Of a stretch of 51,749 nt of DNA, positions 1 to 10,170 are shown one piece after another. Below the pieces are notes generated by a model that had not been told where the DNA came from, searched no databases, and saw nothing but the letters and a program-made list of their open reading frames with translations. The position numbers and the translations under genes are program-made. Source of the DNA: Pelagibacteraceae bacterium AG-390-A23 (GTDB lineage: Bacteria > Pseudomonadota > Alphaproteobacteria > Pelagibacterales > Pelagibacteraceae); NCBI GenBank assembly GCA_003279775.1, contig QCGW01000006.1, forward strand, positions 1-51,749. Direction: 5' to 3'. Position 1 is the stretch's first letter. Each line of letters opens with the position of its first letter.

Positions 1-1314
1 TTTTAATGCTTTATCTCTAAGTTTATGACTTTCCATTGAAATAAACCATTGAGGTGTAGCTCTATGAACAAGTGGAGCTTTAGACCTCCATGAGTGTGGA
101 TAAGAGTGAACTAACTCACCATTAAATAATAAATTTTTTTGCTCTTTTAGTTTTTCAATTACAATAGGATTTGCTTTAAATATATGAATTCCCTCAAATA
201 ATTTAACATTACTTGTGTATTTTCCATCCCCATCAACCGTTTCTATCGCTTTAATACCGTTATTCAAACAAAGATTAAAATCATCAGGTCCATGACTTGG
301 CGCGCAGTGGACTATTCCAGTTCCTTGCTCGGTTGTTACAAATCTAGCTTCGAGCATTGGTATATCATGGTCATAACCAAAATTTAAAAATGGATGACTA
401 CAAATTGTATTATTAAATTCTTTACCTTTAAAATTACGTATTTTTTTGTAATTTTTTAATTCACATTCTTTAACAACTGATTCAAGCAGAGCATCTGCAA
501 TAACAATTCTTCTATTTTTAAAATCACCCTCATCATTTATTTCTAATATAATATAATCAAGAGATTCGTTGAATGCTAAGGCTTTATTAGCTGGTATTGT
601 CCATGGAGTCGTCGTCCAAATAACTATTTCACTTCCAACTAAATCTTTTAAATTAGAAGATTTAACTTTAAATGAAGTGTAAATAGTATCTGATTTATGG
701 TCTTGATATTCTACCTCAGCATCTGCAAGCGCAGTTTTCTCAACTGTTGACCATAAAACAGGTTTAAAACCTTTATATAAACTTCCTTCTTTTAAAAATT
801 TACCAAGCTCCCTAACTATCTGGGCTTCAGCATTAAAGCTCATTGTTGAATAATAATTTTCCCAATCCCCTACAACACCTAATCTTTTAAATTGACTTTT
901 GTGAACTTCGATCCACTTTTCAGCAAATGTTCTACATTCTTTTCTAAACTCAACTATTGGAACTTCGTTTTTATTTTTTTTATTTTTTTTGTACTGTTCC
1001 TCAATTTTCCATTCAATTGGTAAGCCATGACAATCCCAGCCCGGAACATAAATAGAGTCTTTTCCATCCATTTGATGAAATTTTACAATTATATCTTTAA
1101 GAATTTTATTTAGAGCTGTCCCCATATGAATATTTCCATTTGCATAAGGAGGACCATCGTGTAAGACAAATTTTTCTTTTCCTTTACTTTGGTTTCTTAA
1201 TTCATTGTAAAGATTTATTTTTTTCCAATATTCAAGAATTTCTGGTTCTTTAGTAGGTAGGTTAGCTTTCATGGAAAAAGCAGTTTTTGGAAGATTTATT
1301 TGTGATTTAGTCAT
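1..1314 (-). CDS. ileS: Isoleucyl-tRNA synthetase, N-terminal 438 codons (3' end outside window)
   Basis: Charges tRNA-Ile with isoleucine in the cytoplasm; class I aminoacyl-tRNA synthetase. The reading frame is open from the ATG at 1314 to the first base of the window, so the C-terminal half is missing only because the window ends. The N-terminal signature DGPPYANGNIHMGTALNKIL is the class I 'HIGH' region (here NIHMG). It is followed by GWDCHGLPIEWKIE and the editing-domain segments WTTTPWTIPANKALAF and GTGIVHCAPSHGPDDF, all in the order expected for IleRS. The start ATG overlaps the ribF stop by 4 bases (ATGA), so it is translationally coupled to ribF. The family call is very safe. Confidence 0.96.
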   Translation of the reverse strand, partial: MTKSQINLPKTAFSMKANLPTKEPEILEYWKKINLYNELRNQSKGKEKFVLHDGPPYANGNIHMGTALNKILKDIIVKFHQMDGKDSIYVPGWDCHGLPIEWKIEEQYKKNKKNKNEVPIVEFRKECRTFAEKWIEVHKSQFKRLGVVGDWENYYSTMSFNAEAQIVRELGKFLKEGSLYKGFKPVLWSTVEKTALADAEVEYQDHKSDTIYTSFKVKSSNLKDLVGSEIVIWTTTPWTIPANKALAFNESLDYIILEINDEGDFKNRRIVIADALLESVVKECELKNYKKIRNFKGKEFNNTICSHPFLNFGYDHDIPMLEARFVTTEQGTGIVHCAPSHGPDDFNLCLNNGIKAIETVDGDGKYTSNVKLFEGIHIFKANPIVIEKLKEQKNLLFNGELVHSYPHSWRSKAPLVHRATPQWFISMESHKLRDKALK

Positions 1315-2234
1315 TTAGTCTTTTTTGCAATATTTAAGTCTTTTCTAATTTGTGCTCTTAATTGATTAACATTTTTAAATTTTTTTTCTTTCCTTATAAA
1401 CTTTAAAAACTCTACTGATAAAAGTTTATTATAAAGATTTCCAGAAAAATTAAATAAATGAACTTCTAATAATATTTTTTTTTGATTAAATGTTGGTCTA
1501 TATCCAAGATTAGCAATTCCTTTGAGATATTTATCGCTATTTTTTCTCAAAACTTTGACAGCATAAACTCCTGGTTTTGCTAAAACATAATGATCGATGT
1601 CTATATTACATGTTGGAAAACCAATTTTTTTTCCTACTTGTCTTCCCTTTTTTACTAATCCTTGTATCGCCCAGTTTCTTTTTAAAAGCTTGTTAGCTTT
1701 GCTCAATAAACCTTTTTCTAAAAGATTTCTTATTAAAGATGATGATACGATCTTTTTACTTTTAATTAATGGCTCAGGTTTAATAACTTTATAATTAAAC
1801 AATTGTTCGTATTTTTTTAGTAAATCAACATCTCCTTCTCTTTTATTTCCAAATCTAAAATTATTGCTAACAAAAATAAATTTAGAACTTAATTTTTTAT
1901 TTAAAATTTGAGAAATAAAATTTAGTGCTTTCGTTTTTGAAAATTTTTTATCAAATTTTTTTGTAATAACAAAATCAACTTTTAAATTATTAAGTAACTT
2001 AATTTTTTGATCAATATTAGAAAGTCGAAAATTTTTTAATTTTTTGTTAAAAAACATTTTTGGCATTGGATCAAAATTTACAACACCAATCTTTAAATTA
2101 TATTTTTTCTTATATGATTGTGCCAATTGAAATAATTTTTGATGCCCTAAATGTAGACCATCAAAATTACCTATTAGAATAATTGATCCTTTGTGTTTTT
2201 TGTTAATATTAAAATTTGTATAATGTTTTACCAT
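1311..2234 (-). CDS. ribF: Bifunctional riboflavin kinase / FAD synthetase
   Basis: Converts riboflavin to FMN and then FAD. The N-terminal nucleotidyltransferase half starts with IILIGNFDGLHLGHQKLF (the GxFDGxHxGH adenylyltransferase motif). The C-terminal flavokinase half carries GRQVGKKIGFPTCNID, a PTAN-like motif with Cys in place of Ala, then GVYAVKV and the LEVHLFNF segment. The length of 307 aa is normal for the family. It starts with ATG 7 bases inside the end of the upstream HAD gene and its stop overlaps the ileS start. The order HAD phosphatase-ribF-ileS is therefore one transcription unit; ribF-ileS adjacency is common in proteobacteria. Confidence 0.95.
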   Translation of the reverse strand: MVKHYTNFNINKKHKGSIILIGNFDGLHLGHQKLFQLAQSYKKKYNLKIGVVNFDPMPKMFFNKKLKNFRLSNIDQKIKLLNNLKVDFVITKKFDKKFSKTKALNFISQILNKKLSSKFIFVSNNFRFGNKREGDVDLLKKYEQLFNYKVIKPEPLIKSKKIVSSSLIRNLLEKGLLSKANKLLKRNWAIQGLVKKGRQVGKKIGFPTCNIDIDHYVLAKPGVYAVKVLRKNSDKYLKGIANLGYRPTFNQKKILLEVHLFNFSGNLYNKLLSVEFLKFIRKEKKFKNVNQLRAQIRKDLNIAKKTK

Positions 2235-3046
2235 TTTAAATCTGATTGAATAAAATTAACTATCGCTTCATACTCTTTTGAAACATCTTGGATACCTTTG
2301 TTTTTTATTTCATTCCTATGTATTCCGTTACTAATTAATAAAGAATCATAATTTAAAAGATTTGCACCTCTGATATCTGTATTTAAATTATCACCAATTG
2401 CTAATATTTTTTTATTTTTATTGTCAATTGACTGATTATAAACCTCTGGATGTGGTTTTCCGAAATATACTACTTCTCCACCCATTTTTTCAAAAACCAT
2501 TGCGACAGAGCCTGCACACAACTCTCTAACTTCACCACGATCAACGATTAAATCTGGATTTGTGCAAATCATTTTTTTGTAAATATGTTTTTCAAGTAAA
2601 TCTTTATAAAATTCTAAATCCTTGTCATGATCATCAAATAACCCCGTACACAATAAATATTCACCATCGCTAATATCTTCACACTTATTTTTCTCAAATA
2701 AATAAAATAAATCAAAATCTCTAGGTGGACCTATGTGATAAAACTTTTTCGATAGATAAGATTTTTTTAAATAATTCAATGCTGCCTCTCCTGAGGTAAA
2801 TACGTGATCTCTGAGTACTTTATCCATACCCATCTTTTCTAAAAAATTTTGAACAGTTTTATTTGGTCTTGGGGCATTTGTTAAAAGTATGAACATTTTC
2901 TTTTTTTTTAAAAGCTCATTTAAAACAGCTATTGCTTTTTCATGAAGATTAACCCCATTATGAACAACACCCCATAAGTCTATATAAAAAAGATCATAAT
3001 TATCAGCAATTGATTGTAAGCCATTTGAATCTAAATTTTTGGTCAT
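2228..3046 (-). CDS. HAD superfamily class IIA sugar-phosphate phosphatase-like hydrolase
   Basis: A 272-aa HAD hydrolase of the NagD-like class IIA. The nucleophile motif lies in FYIDLWGVVHNG (residues about 20-31), with the first Asp as the expected phosphoryl acceptor. Motif II is ILLTNAPRP, and the C-terminal metal-binding part is KKILAIGDNLNTDIRGANL. PKPHPEVY-like residues (FGKPHPEVYN) precede it. It resembles the alphaproteobacterial subfamily annotated as TIGR01459. The natural substrate cannot be read from sequence. It leads the ribF-ileS unit and is divergent from groES across a 132-bp gap. Confidence 0.85.
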   Translation of the reverse strand: MTKNLDSNGLQSIADNYDLFYIDLWGVVHNGVNLHEKAIAVLNELLKKKKMFILLTNAPRPNKTVQNFLEKMGMDKVLRDHVFTSGEAALNYLKKSYLSKKFYHIGPPRDFDLFYLFEKNKCEDISDGEYLLCTGLFDDHDKDLEFYKDLLEKHIYKKMICTNPDLIVDRGEVRELCAGSVAMVFEKMGGEVVYFGKPHPEVYNQSIDNKNKKILAIGDNLNTDIRGANLLNYDSLLISNGIHRNEIKNKGIQDVSKEYEAIVNFIQSDLKW

Positions 3047-3113
3047 ATTTTAAGGTATAAACCATAAAATCCCGAATTTACTAGCATTATTAATATCCTT
3101 AAGTCTTTCTGAT

Positions 3114-3141
3114 CTTGAAATAGGCGGTGAAATATCTATAT
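3114..3141 (+). promoter_or_regulatory. RpoH (sigma-32)-like promoter of groESL
   Basis: CTTGAAA at 3114-3120 is followed, 17 bases after the CTTG, by TCTATAT at 3135-3141. This matches the alphaproteobacterial heat-shock consensus CTTG-N17/18-CYTATNT with one mismatch. It sits 38 bases upstream of the groES ATG and faces the right way. The same arrangement with the same spacing occurs upstream of the hsp20 gene in this window. Sigma-factor use is inferred. Confidence 0.65.
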
Positions 3142-3178
3142 GAGGCTCATATTTATAAAGATTTATAAAGGAGAATTT

Positions 3179-3469
3179 ATGAAGTTTAAACCGTTACATG
3201 ACAGAGTTTTAATCGAAGTATTAGATGGCAGTGAAAAAACTGCTGGAGGAATAATTATCCCTGACACAGCTCAAGAAAAACCTCAAGAAGGCAAAGTGGT
3301 CGCTGTAGGTGGTGGAGCAAAAACAGAAGATGGAAAGATAATTCCAATGGATGTTAAAGTTGGTGATAAAGTTTTATTTGGCAAATGGTCAGGAACTGAA
3401 GTCAAAATTAATGGTAAAGAGTACAGCATAATGAAAGAGTCAGACATTATGGGTATTTCTGGTAAGTAA
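3179..3469 (+). CDS. groES: Co-chaperonin GroES (10 kDa)
   Basis: Heptameric lid of the GroEL folding chamber in the cytoplasm. The 96-aa product starts [17 protein letters not shown] and carries the mobile loop [20 protein letters not shown] and the C-terminal [13 protein letters not shown] chose the ATG at 3179 rather than the in-frame ATG 39 bases upstream. It is preceded at ideal distance by AAAGGAG, and the family always begins at this point; the extra 13 residues are not conserved. A gap of 22 bases with its own AAAGGAG separates it from groEL. A heat-shock-type promoter lies just upstream. Confidence 0.97.
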   Translation: MKFKPLHDRVLIEVLDGSEKTAGGIIIPDTAQEKPQEGKVVAVGGGAKTEDGKIIPMDVKVGDKVLFGKWSGTEVKINGKEYSIMKESDIMGISGK

Positions 3470-3479
3470 TTTAATTTAA

Positions 3480-5153
<1,674 letters not shown>

Positions 5154-5202
5154 TACATTTCCATTTAGAGAACACTCTAAATACATACACTAAAAAAATT
5201 AG

Positions 5203-5236
5203 AACCCCTGAAACGAAAGTTTTGGGGGTTTTTTTT
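5203..5236 (+). terminator. Rho-independent terminator after groEL
   Basis: AACCCCTGAAAC (5203-5214) pairs over 12 positions with GTTTTGGGGGTT (5219-5230), including two G-T wobbles. The GAAA tetraloop is at 5215-5218 and eight T follow (5229-5236). It ends the groESL transcript. The opposing serine hydrolase gene ends at 5251, so the structure may also limit read-through from the other strand. Confidence 0.9.
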
Positions 5237-5250
5237 ACTAAAAATGATTA

Positions 5251-6546
5251 TTATAATTCTTTAGCAGGGTCTAAACATTCAAGTACCGTTCCAGTACATG
5301 TTTGCGGTTGCTCCCACATCTTTTCTATTAAAGCTTCCTCATTAAGCGGTTTATAGGTTCCGTCATTTTTATAACCCAATGGTAAATATACCAAACTATA
5401 ATAGTCGTAATGTCTATCTGTAGAATGAACAGTTATAATTCTGTTATTATCAAAATCAATTACCACTTGTTGTCCAGCAAAACCATCCATCATTAAAATT
5501 GGTCTATCCTCTAAACCAACAGCATCCCATAAAAACTGACCACCATAAGTTTGTGCTGCTCTATGGTTACCTTTAAACTTACTATACTCATCGTATTGTC
5601 TATCCACTCTATTTTCATACATTGTTTTTAAATACTTGCCAACGCAAGTATCATTCTTCCAATGTTTCATCATCATGTTTGCAATTCTCACATAATCATA
5701 TCTGTCAGCATAGAAAGAATATCTTCCGTATTCACCAGATTTTCTATTACCAGTTTTTTTTTTTACTAAAGTTTTATGAAAATAAACCCTTTTAGCAACT
5801 TTAGCGTCTTCAACAAATACTTTATGAAGTAATTTTTCCCAATCATCACCAGTTTTGTAAATAACATAGTTCATAATTACATTTGTTGTCATGGCACTAT
5901 AATTAAAATACTTACCAGGTTCTAAACCATCTATACCTTTAAAGTATCTTTTCATAGCAGTCTGGATGGGTATAGTGTTAACACTTTGTTTATTTTTCGT
6001 TATTTTACTATCCCAAATACCAATTCTATCACCAATTATTTCGTCATCACCTGCTTGCATGTTAAGTAAATGTATTAACTTTTGATTTTCATATAAGGTT
6101 CCTTCAACAGTTGGATAATCTATTCTATCAAAAACTGTATGATTAATATAACCACCACACATGGCATAACCAGTCACAAGACTTACTAAACTTTTGCCTA
6201 CAGAATGTGAAGGATATGGTCCCCGATATTTACTTTTTCTATTTTGATCAACTAAAATTTTGTTATTTTCAAATAAGATGTAAGAAACTAAACCAGTTTT
6301 TTTATCTTTAAGTTGTTCTTCAACTAATTTAGATAAATCTTTAGTCTGTATTCTTCCAATACTGTTTCTGTAATTAACGAAGTTGGTGGATTGTAAATCA
6401 AACTCAAACTCATACGTATCATTTTCTTTATCACCAATTTTATATGCGTAATTATTATTATATGCATATTTTTCATTAGCATGATGAGCAAACGTTACGC
6501 TGATCATTATAAAGAAAGAAAGGATAAAATAAATAAATCTACTCAT
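5251..6546 (-). CDS. Secreted serine hydrolase, beta-lactamase-related (class C / PBP4* fold)
   Basis: A 431-aa protein with an N-terminal signal peptide (MSRFIYFILSFFIMISVTFA, cleavage likely before HH), so periplasmic or exported. The segment GPYPSHSVGKSLVSLV contains SVGK (Ser115-Lys118), the SxxK nucleophile/base pair of the beta-lactamase/transpeptidase superfamily. A later FNYSAMTTN gives a Tyr-Ser-Ala version of the YxN motif. The order and spacing fit PF00144-type serine hydrolases. Whether it is a carboxypeptidase, an esterase or an amidase cannot be told; nothing specifically suggests antibiotic resistance. It is a monocistronic gene convergent with groEL. Confidence 0.75.
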   Translation of the reverse strand: MSRFIYFILSFFIMISVTFAHHANEKYAYNNNYAYKIGDKENDTYEFEFDLQSTNFVNYRNSIGRIQTKDLSKLVEEQLKDKKTGLVSYILFENNKILVDQNRKSKYRGPYPSHSVGKSLVSLVTGYAMCGGYINHTVFDRIDYPTVEGTLYENQKLIHLLNMQAGDDEIIGDRIGIWDSKITKNKQSVNTIPIQTAMKRYFKGIDGLEPGKYFNYSAMTTNVIMNYVIYKTGDDWEKLLHKVFVEDAKVAKRVYFHKTLVKKKTGNRKSGEYGRYSFYADRYDYVRIANMMMKHWKNDTCVGKYLKTMYENRVDRQYDEYSKFKGNHRAAQTYGGQFLWDAVGLEDRPILMMDGFAGQQVVIDFDNNRIITVHSTDRHYDYYSLVYLPLGYKNDGTYKPLNEEALIEKMWEQPQTCTGTVLECLDPAKEL

Positions 6547-6598
6547 TCAAATTTTGTAAATTATAAATTTAACTTAACTCTTAAATAAATTCATCTTT

Positions 6599-6658
6599 AT
6601 GTTTGCTTTCTATTTGGGGCAATTCTGCAGTGAAGTTTGCACTGAAGAAGTTAAATAA
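6599..6658 (+). CDS. Possible 19-aa micro-ORF (two cysteines), unproven
   Basis: The ATG at 6599 opens 19 codons reading MFAFYLGQFCSEVCTEEVK before TAA. There is no clear Shine-Dalgarno upstream, so translation is doubtful. The peptide has a CxxxC spacing and an acidic end. The same bases form a hairpin (6623-6649), so the signal could be RNA structure rather than coding. It is followed by an intrinsic terminator 58 bases beyond its stop. It could be a leader peptide or chance. Confidence 0.2.
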   Translation: MFAFYLGQFCSEVCTEEVK

Positions 6659-6716
6659 GTCAGTATTGGCGTAATTTATAGGTAAATGTAATCCCTCATT
6701 TTCTTAAATTAATTCT

Positions 6717-6746
6717 AAAAAGGCATCTCAAGATGGCCTTTTTTTT
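6717..6746 (+). terminator. Rho-independent terminator upstream of typA
   Basis: AAAAAGGCATC (6717-6727) pairs with GATGGCCTTTTT (6732-6743) with one bulged G at 6735 and a TCAA loop. The run of T continues to 6746. It is oriented to stop plus-strand transcription that starts between 6547 and 6716, and so implies a short transcript there. Confidence 0.75.
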
Positions 6747-6761
6747 ATGTGAAGTTTAATC

Positions 6762-6878
6762 ATGTCAAAAAGATATAGTGGTAAATCATTTAAAGACTCT
6801 AGTGTTAAAAAAAAACCTAAATTGAGCTTTAAAGAAAAAAGAAAACTTAAAAAAGATAAGCAAAAAAAGACAAATTAA
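6762..6878 (+). CDS. Small basic protein, 38 aa, hypothetical
   Basis: An ATG at 6762 opens 38 codons ending with TAA at 6876-6878. The predicted peptide begins MSKRYSGKSFKDSSVKKKPK and is dominated by Lys, Ser and Arg, with no hydrophobic stretch. It is too short for a known domain. A weak GAAG lies about 10 bases upstream. It follows the intrinsic terminator by 15 bases and precedes typA by 85 bases in the same direction. Highly basic micro-proteins of this kind often bind RNA or ribosomes, but that is only a guess. AT-rich DNA readily makes Lys-rich chance ORFs, so it may not be a gene. Confidence 0.4.
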   Translation: MSKRYSGKSFKDSSVKKKPKLSFKEKRKLKKDKQKKTN

Positions 6879-6963
6879 TCCTGAATTTTGAAAATTATTC
6901 AAGCCAGTTATGAGTTTTTTTGAGTTTTAATATCCTTTTAAATATGTATAAGAGCCAGAAATT

Positions 6964-8790
6964 ATGAGCAATAATATCAGAAACATCACAATTATAGCCC
7001 ATGTTGACCATGGAAAAACTACTCTAATTGATAATTTAATGAAACAGAGTGGTTCATTTAGAGATAATGAAGTAGTTGATGAAAGATTAATGGACTCAGG
7101 TGAGCTCGAAAAAGAAAGAGGAATTACAATTTTAGCAAAACCTGCTTCAATTAATTGGAACAATTCAAGAATAAATATAATCGACACTCCAGGCCACCGT
7201 GATTTTGCAGCAGAAGTTGAAAGAGTTTTAAGTATGGCAGATGGAGCCTTGCTATTAATTGACTCTGCGGAAGGTGTTATGCCTCAAACAAAATTTGTAT
7301 TATCCAAAGCGCTTAAACAAGGATTGAAACCGATTGTTGTTATTAACAAGTTGGATAAAGCCGATCAAAGAGCTAATGAAGTTTTAGATGAAACATTTGA
7401 TTTATTTGTGAGCTTAGATGCAAATGAAGAACAATTAGATTTTCCTGTTTTATATGCAAGCGGAAGATCAGGTTGGGCAGACTATGAAGTTGATGGTCCA
7501 AGAGAAAATTTAAATCCTTTGTTAGATTTAATTGTTGATCATGTAAAACCTGCTGAACTTGATAAAACTAAACCTTTTGCAATGTTGTCAACGCTACTTT
7601 ATGCAGATAGTTTTTTAGGAAGAAGTTTGGTTGGAAGAATTACACAAGGTACCGCGAAAGCTAATCAATCTATAAAAGCAATCAATTTAAATGGTGAAAA
7701 AGTTGATGAGGGAAAATTAACAAAAATTTTTAGATATGAAGGAACTAAAAAAGTTCCGATAGATGTTGGTGAAGCTGGGGATATTGTAGTTGTTGCCGGG
7801 TTAGAAAAAGCAAATGTTGCTGATACAATATGTGACCTAGAGGTAAATGAACCGATCCCTGCTACTCCTATAGATCCTCCCACAATGTCAATTACAATTA
7901 CTGTAAATACTTCACCTTTGGCTGGAACTGAAGGTAAAAAATTAACCAGTACCCAAATACGAGACAGATTAGTTCAAGAGGCACAAAATAATGTTGGTAT
8001 TACATTTTCAGAAAATGAAGGTAAAGACTCTTTTGTTGTAAGCGGTAGAGGTGAGTTGATGTTAGAAATTCTTTTAACCCAAATGAGAAGAGAGGGTTTT
8101 GAAATGACAGTAAGCCCTCCAAAAGTATTATATAAAACTGATGAAACTGGAAATAAACTTGAGCCGATTGAGGAAATTACTATGGATCTTGATGAAGAAC
8201 ATTCATCAAAAGTGATAGATTCTATGAACAGAAGAAAAGGTAAACTTATAGAATTAAAAGATACTGGAACTAATAAAAAAAGATTAATTTTTCATGCACC
8301 TACTAGAGGCTTAATGGGGTACACAAGTAGGTTTCTTACACTTACAAAAGGAAATGGAGTGATCAACAGAATATTCCATAGCTATGGTCCTTTTGAAGGA
8401 GAAATGGAAGGTAGAAGAAATGGGGCTTTAATCTCGATGGAACAAGGAAAAGCTGTTGCATTCGCAATCTTTAACTTACAGGCAAGAGGAGAAATGTTTG
8501 TTACACATAATGACTCGGTTTATCCTGGAATGATTGTTGGTCTTTCACCAAAACCAGGTGATATGATTATTAATGTAATGAAGGGTAAGAAACTTACAAA
8601 TATGAGGACTCAGGGTACAGATGAGAATGTTGTGCTTACACCTGTAAGAAAAATGTCAATTGCAGAACAATTAAGTATGCTTAATACAGATGAAGCTTTA
8701 GAGATAACTCCAGACTCATGCAGATTAAGAAAAGCAATTCTTGATCCCCACGAAAGAAAAAAAAGCGAAAAAGCTGTAGCTGCAGCCTAA
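6964..8790 (+). CDS. typA: Ribosome-associated GTPase TypA/BipA
   Basis: Translational GTPase that binds the 70S ribosome and assists growth under stress or cold and 50S assembly. The 608-aa length is typical. G1 is AHVDHGKTTLIDNLM, the switch region contains ERGITILAK, G3 is DTPGH and G4 is NKLDKAD. These are followed by EF-G-like domains and the TypA-specific C-terminal part with TRGLMGYTSRFLTLTKGNG and QARGEMFV. The ATG at 6964 lies where the family starts (MSNNIRNITIIAHVDHG). The last 4 bases overlap the stop of the convergent membrane protein gene. Confidence 0.96.
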   Translation: MSNNIRNITIIAHVDHGKTTLIDNLMKQSGSFRDNEVVDERLMDSGELEKERGITILAKPASINWNNSRINIIDTPGHRDFAAEVERVLSMADGALLLIDSAEGVMPQTKFVLSKALKQGLKPIVVINKLDKADQRANEVLDETFDLFVSLDANEEQLDFPVLYASGRSGWADYEVDGPRENLNPLLDLIVDHVKPAELDKTKPFAMLSTLLYADSFLGRSLVGRITQGTAKANQSIKAINLNGEKVDEGKLTKIFRYEGTKKVPIDVGEAGDIVVVAGLEKANVADTICDLEVNEPIPATPIDPPTMSITITVNTSPLAGTEGKKLTSTQIRDRLVQEAQNNVGITFSENEGKDSFVVSGRGELMLEILLTQMRREGFEMTVSPPKVLYKTDETGNKLEPIEEITMDLDEEHSSKVIDSMNRRKGKLIELKDTGTNKKRLIFHAPTRGLMGYTSRFLTLTKGNGVINRIFHSYGPFEGEMEGRRNGALISMEQGKAVAFAIFNLQARGEMFVTHNDSVYPGMIVGLSPKPGDMIINVMKGKKLTNMRTQGTDENVVLTPVRKMSIAEQLSMLNTDEALEITPDSCRLRKAILDPHERKKSEKAVAAA

Positions 8791-9434
8791 TCAAAAGTTT
8801 TATCAACTAAATAAAGTCCTAGAGCAACGCAAGGACCTATGCCAAACGCGAACAATAAAGTTCCAACCCCTACTGTTCCTCCTAAATACCATCCAATACT
8901 TACAACTGAAATTTCTAATGTTGCTCTTACTACAGCTATAGGAAAATTTGTTACTTTTTGTAATCCTATCATAAGCCCATCTCTAGGACCGGCTCCTAAA
9001 TTTGATACTAAGTAAATACCCCCACCTATTCCAACTATGATTACAGAAATTACAGCTAACAATAATTGATGAATATAATTTGATGGTGTTGGAACATATT
9101 TGATACAAAGATCAATCATAATTGCAATTATCAAAGCATTAAATATTGTACCCATCCCTGGTTTTTGCCCGAGAGGGATCCATAAAATTAAAACAGCAAT
9201 GCTTATTAATAATGTAATTGTTCCAATACTTAAATTAATATTTAAGGAAATACCTTGGGCTAAAACACTCCAAGGAGAGGCTCCTGTGAATGAAACAATT
9301 AATAATCCTTCACCTAATCCAAATAGAGACAAACCGAAACATAAGAAAAAAAATGTAGAAAACTTTGGTTTAAAATTAAATGGTTTTTCTGAGCTCCATT
9401 TTACTTTTGGAATTTTTTTTATTTTTAAAAACAT
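8787..9434 (-). CDS. YczE/YyaS/YitT-type integral membrane protein
   Basis: A 215-aa protein with a short basic N-terminus and about five to six hydrophobic segments. Glycine motifs FTGASPWSVLAQGI and NLGAGPRDGLMIGLQ form a repeated '(T/L)GA(S/G)PxxxL' pattern. This pattern is characteristic of the YczE family (COG2364), whose transported substrate, if any, is unknown. It starts at ATG 9434 and is divergent from the secreted protein at 9488. Its stop overlaps the typA stop by 4 bases, leaving no room for a terminator between them. Confidence 0.7.
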   Translation of the reverse strand: MFLKIKKIPKVKWSSEKPFNFKPKFSTFFFLCFGLSLFGLGEGLLIVSFTGASPWSVLAQGISLNINLSIGTITLLISIAVLILWIPLGQKPGMGTIFNALIIAIMIDLCIKYVPTPSNYIHQLLLAVISVIIVGIGGGIYLVSNLGAGPRDGLMIGLQKVTNFPIAVVRATLEISVVSIGWYLGGTVGVGTLLFAFGIGPCVALGLYLVDKTFD

Positions 9435-9487
9435 AATTGTAATAAGCTATATCTATTAATAAAGAAATCTAATATTGTAACCAGCAA

Positions 9488-10168
9488 ATGAAAAAGTTTA
9501 CAGTTATTTTAATTGTTATATTTTTCTCATCAATTTCTCTAGCACATATAGGTCATTATAACAAATTTCACAAAATAGAAATGGAGATCTTGAGAAATGA
9601 TGAAGTAATTGGATATAACAATTATTATTTCAAAAGAGATGGTGAAAAAACGATAGTAAAAAATCAATATAAATTTGAGGTAAAATTACTATCTGCAACA
9701 ATATTTAAAGTAGAGGGATATGGAGAAGAAATTTATTTAAAAGATAATTTAATATCCTTTCAATCAAAGACAATTCAAAATAAAAAAGAGAAATTTGTAA
9801 ACCTAAAACTAGATAAAAATAATAAAAAGTTTGATATAAAAGGTTCTTCATATTCGGGTAAAGCTTCTGTTACAAATATTATTGGAAATTGGTGGAGTCA
9901 TAAAATTTTACAAGCAGAAAGCCAAATAAGTCCTATTTCTGGAAGTATAAAAGAACAAATAGTTACTTTTATTGGTAAGGAAAATATTTCAATTAATGGC
10001 AAACAATACTTAACAGATCATTTCAAACTTACATCTAAAGATATGTCTCTTCCTGAAGATAAAAAATTAAATTTTGACATTTGGCTTGATAAAAAAACTT
10101 CAGTTATTGTCAAAGTCACATATGAAAGAATGGGAAATTGGGAGTATCGCTTAAAAAATCTTGAATAA
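9488..10168 (+). CDS. Secreted protein of the DUF6134-like type, function unknown
   Basis: The 226-aa product has a signal peptide (MKKFTVILIVIFFSSISLA) and no other membrane segment, so it is probably periplasmic. The mature part is beta-rich with repeated 'YKFEVKLL', 'IYLKDNLISF' and 'FDIKGSSYSGKA' strands, a WW pair (IIGNWWSHKIL) and a C-terminal 'LDKKTSVIVKVTYERMGNWEYRL'. This pattern resembles DUF6134/DUF3108-like lipid- or ligand-binding folds, but that is an inference from strand pattern only. The stop is 2 bases from that of the convergent oxidoreductase. Confidence 0.6.
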   Translation: MKKFTVILIVIFFSSISLAHIGHYNKFHKIEMEILRNDEVIGYNNYYFKRDGEKTIVKNQYKFEVKLLSATIFKVEGYGEEIYLKDNLISFQSKTIQNKKEKFVNLKLDKNNKKFDIKGSSYSGKASVTNIIGNWWSHKILQAESQISPISGSIKEQIVTFIGKENISINGKQYLTDHFKLTSKDMSLPEDKKLNFDIWLDKKTSVIVKVTYERMGNWEYRLKNLE

Positions 10169-10170
10169 AA

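Larger units (their letters stand above)
6547..6761. other. Intergenic leader region with hairpin, terminator and possible 19-codon ORF
   Basis: This lies upstream of typA and is divergent from the serine hydrolase. On the plus strand it holds a possible 19-codon ORF (6599-6658) overlapping a hairpin at 6623-6649. The hairpin stem is TTCTGCAGTG against CACTGAAGAA with one G-A mismatch and a 7-base loop. About 67 bases later comes an intrinsic terminator (6717-6746). Because no plus-strand gene precedes it after the groEL terminator, the region most simply encodes a short RNA or an attenuated leader. I recognise no known RNA family. Confidence 0.4.

Noticed and set aside
3140..3178. In-frame ATG upstream of groES giving 13 extra residues
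   Set aside because: AAAGGAG stands right before the ATG at 3179, the family starts MKFKPLHDR, and the upstream ATG falls at the end of the promoter -10 element.
5251..6546. Reading the serine hydrolase as an antibiotic-resistance beta-lactamase
   Set aside because: Only the general SxxK fold is visible; related periplasmic hydrolases and carboxypeptidases share it, and there is no resistance context.
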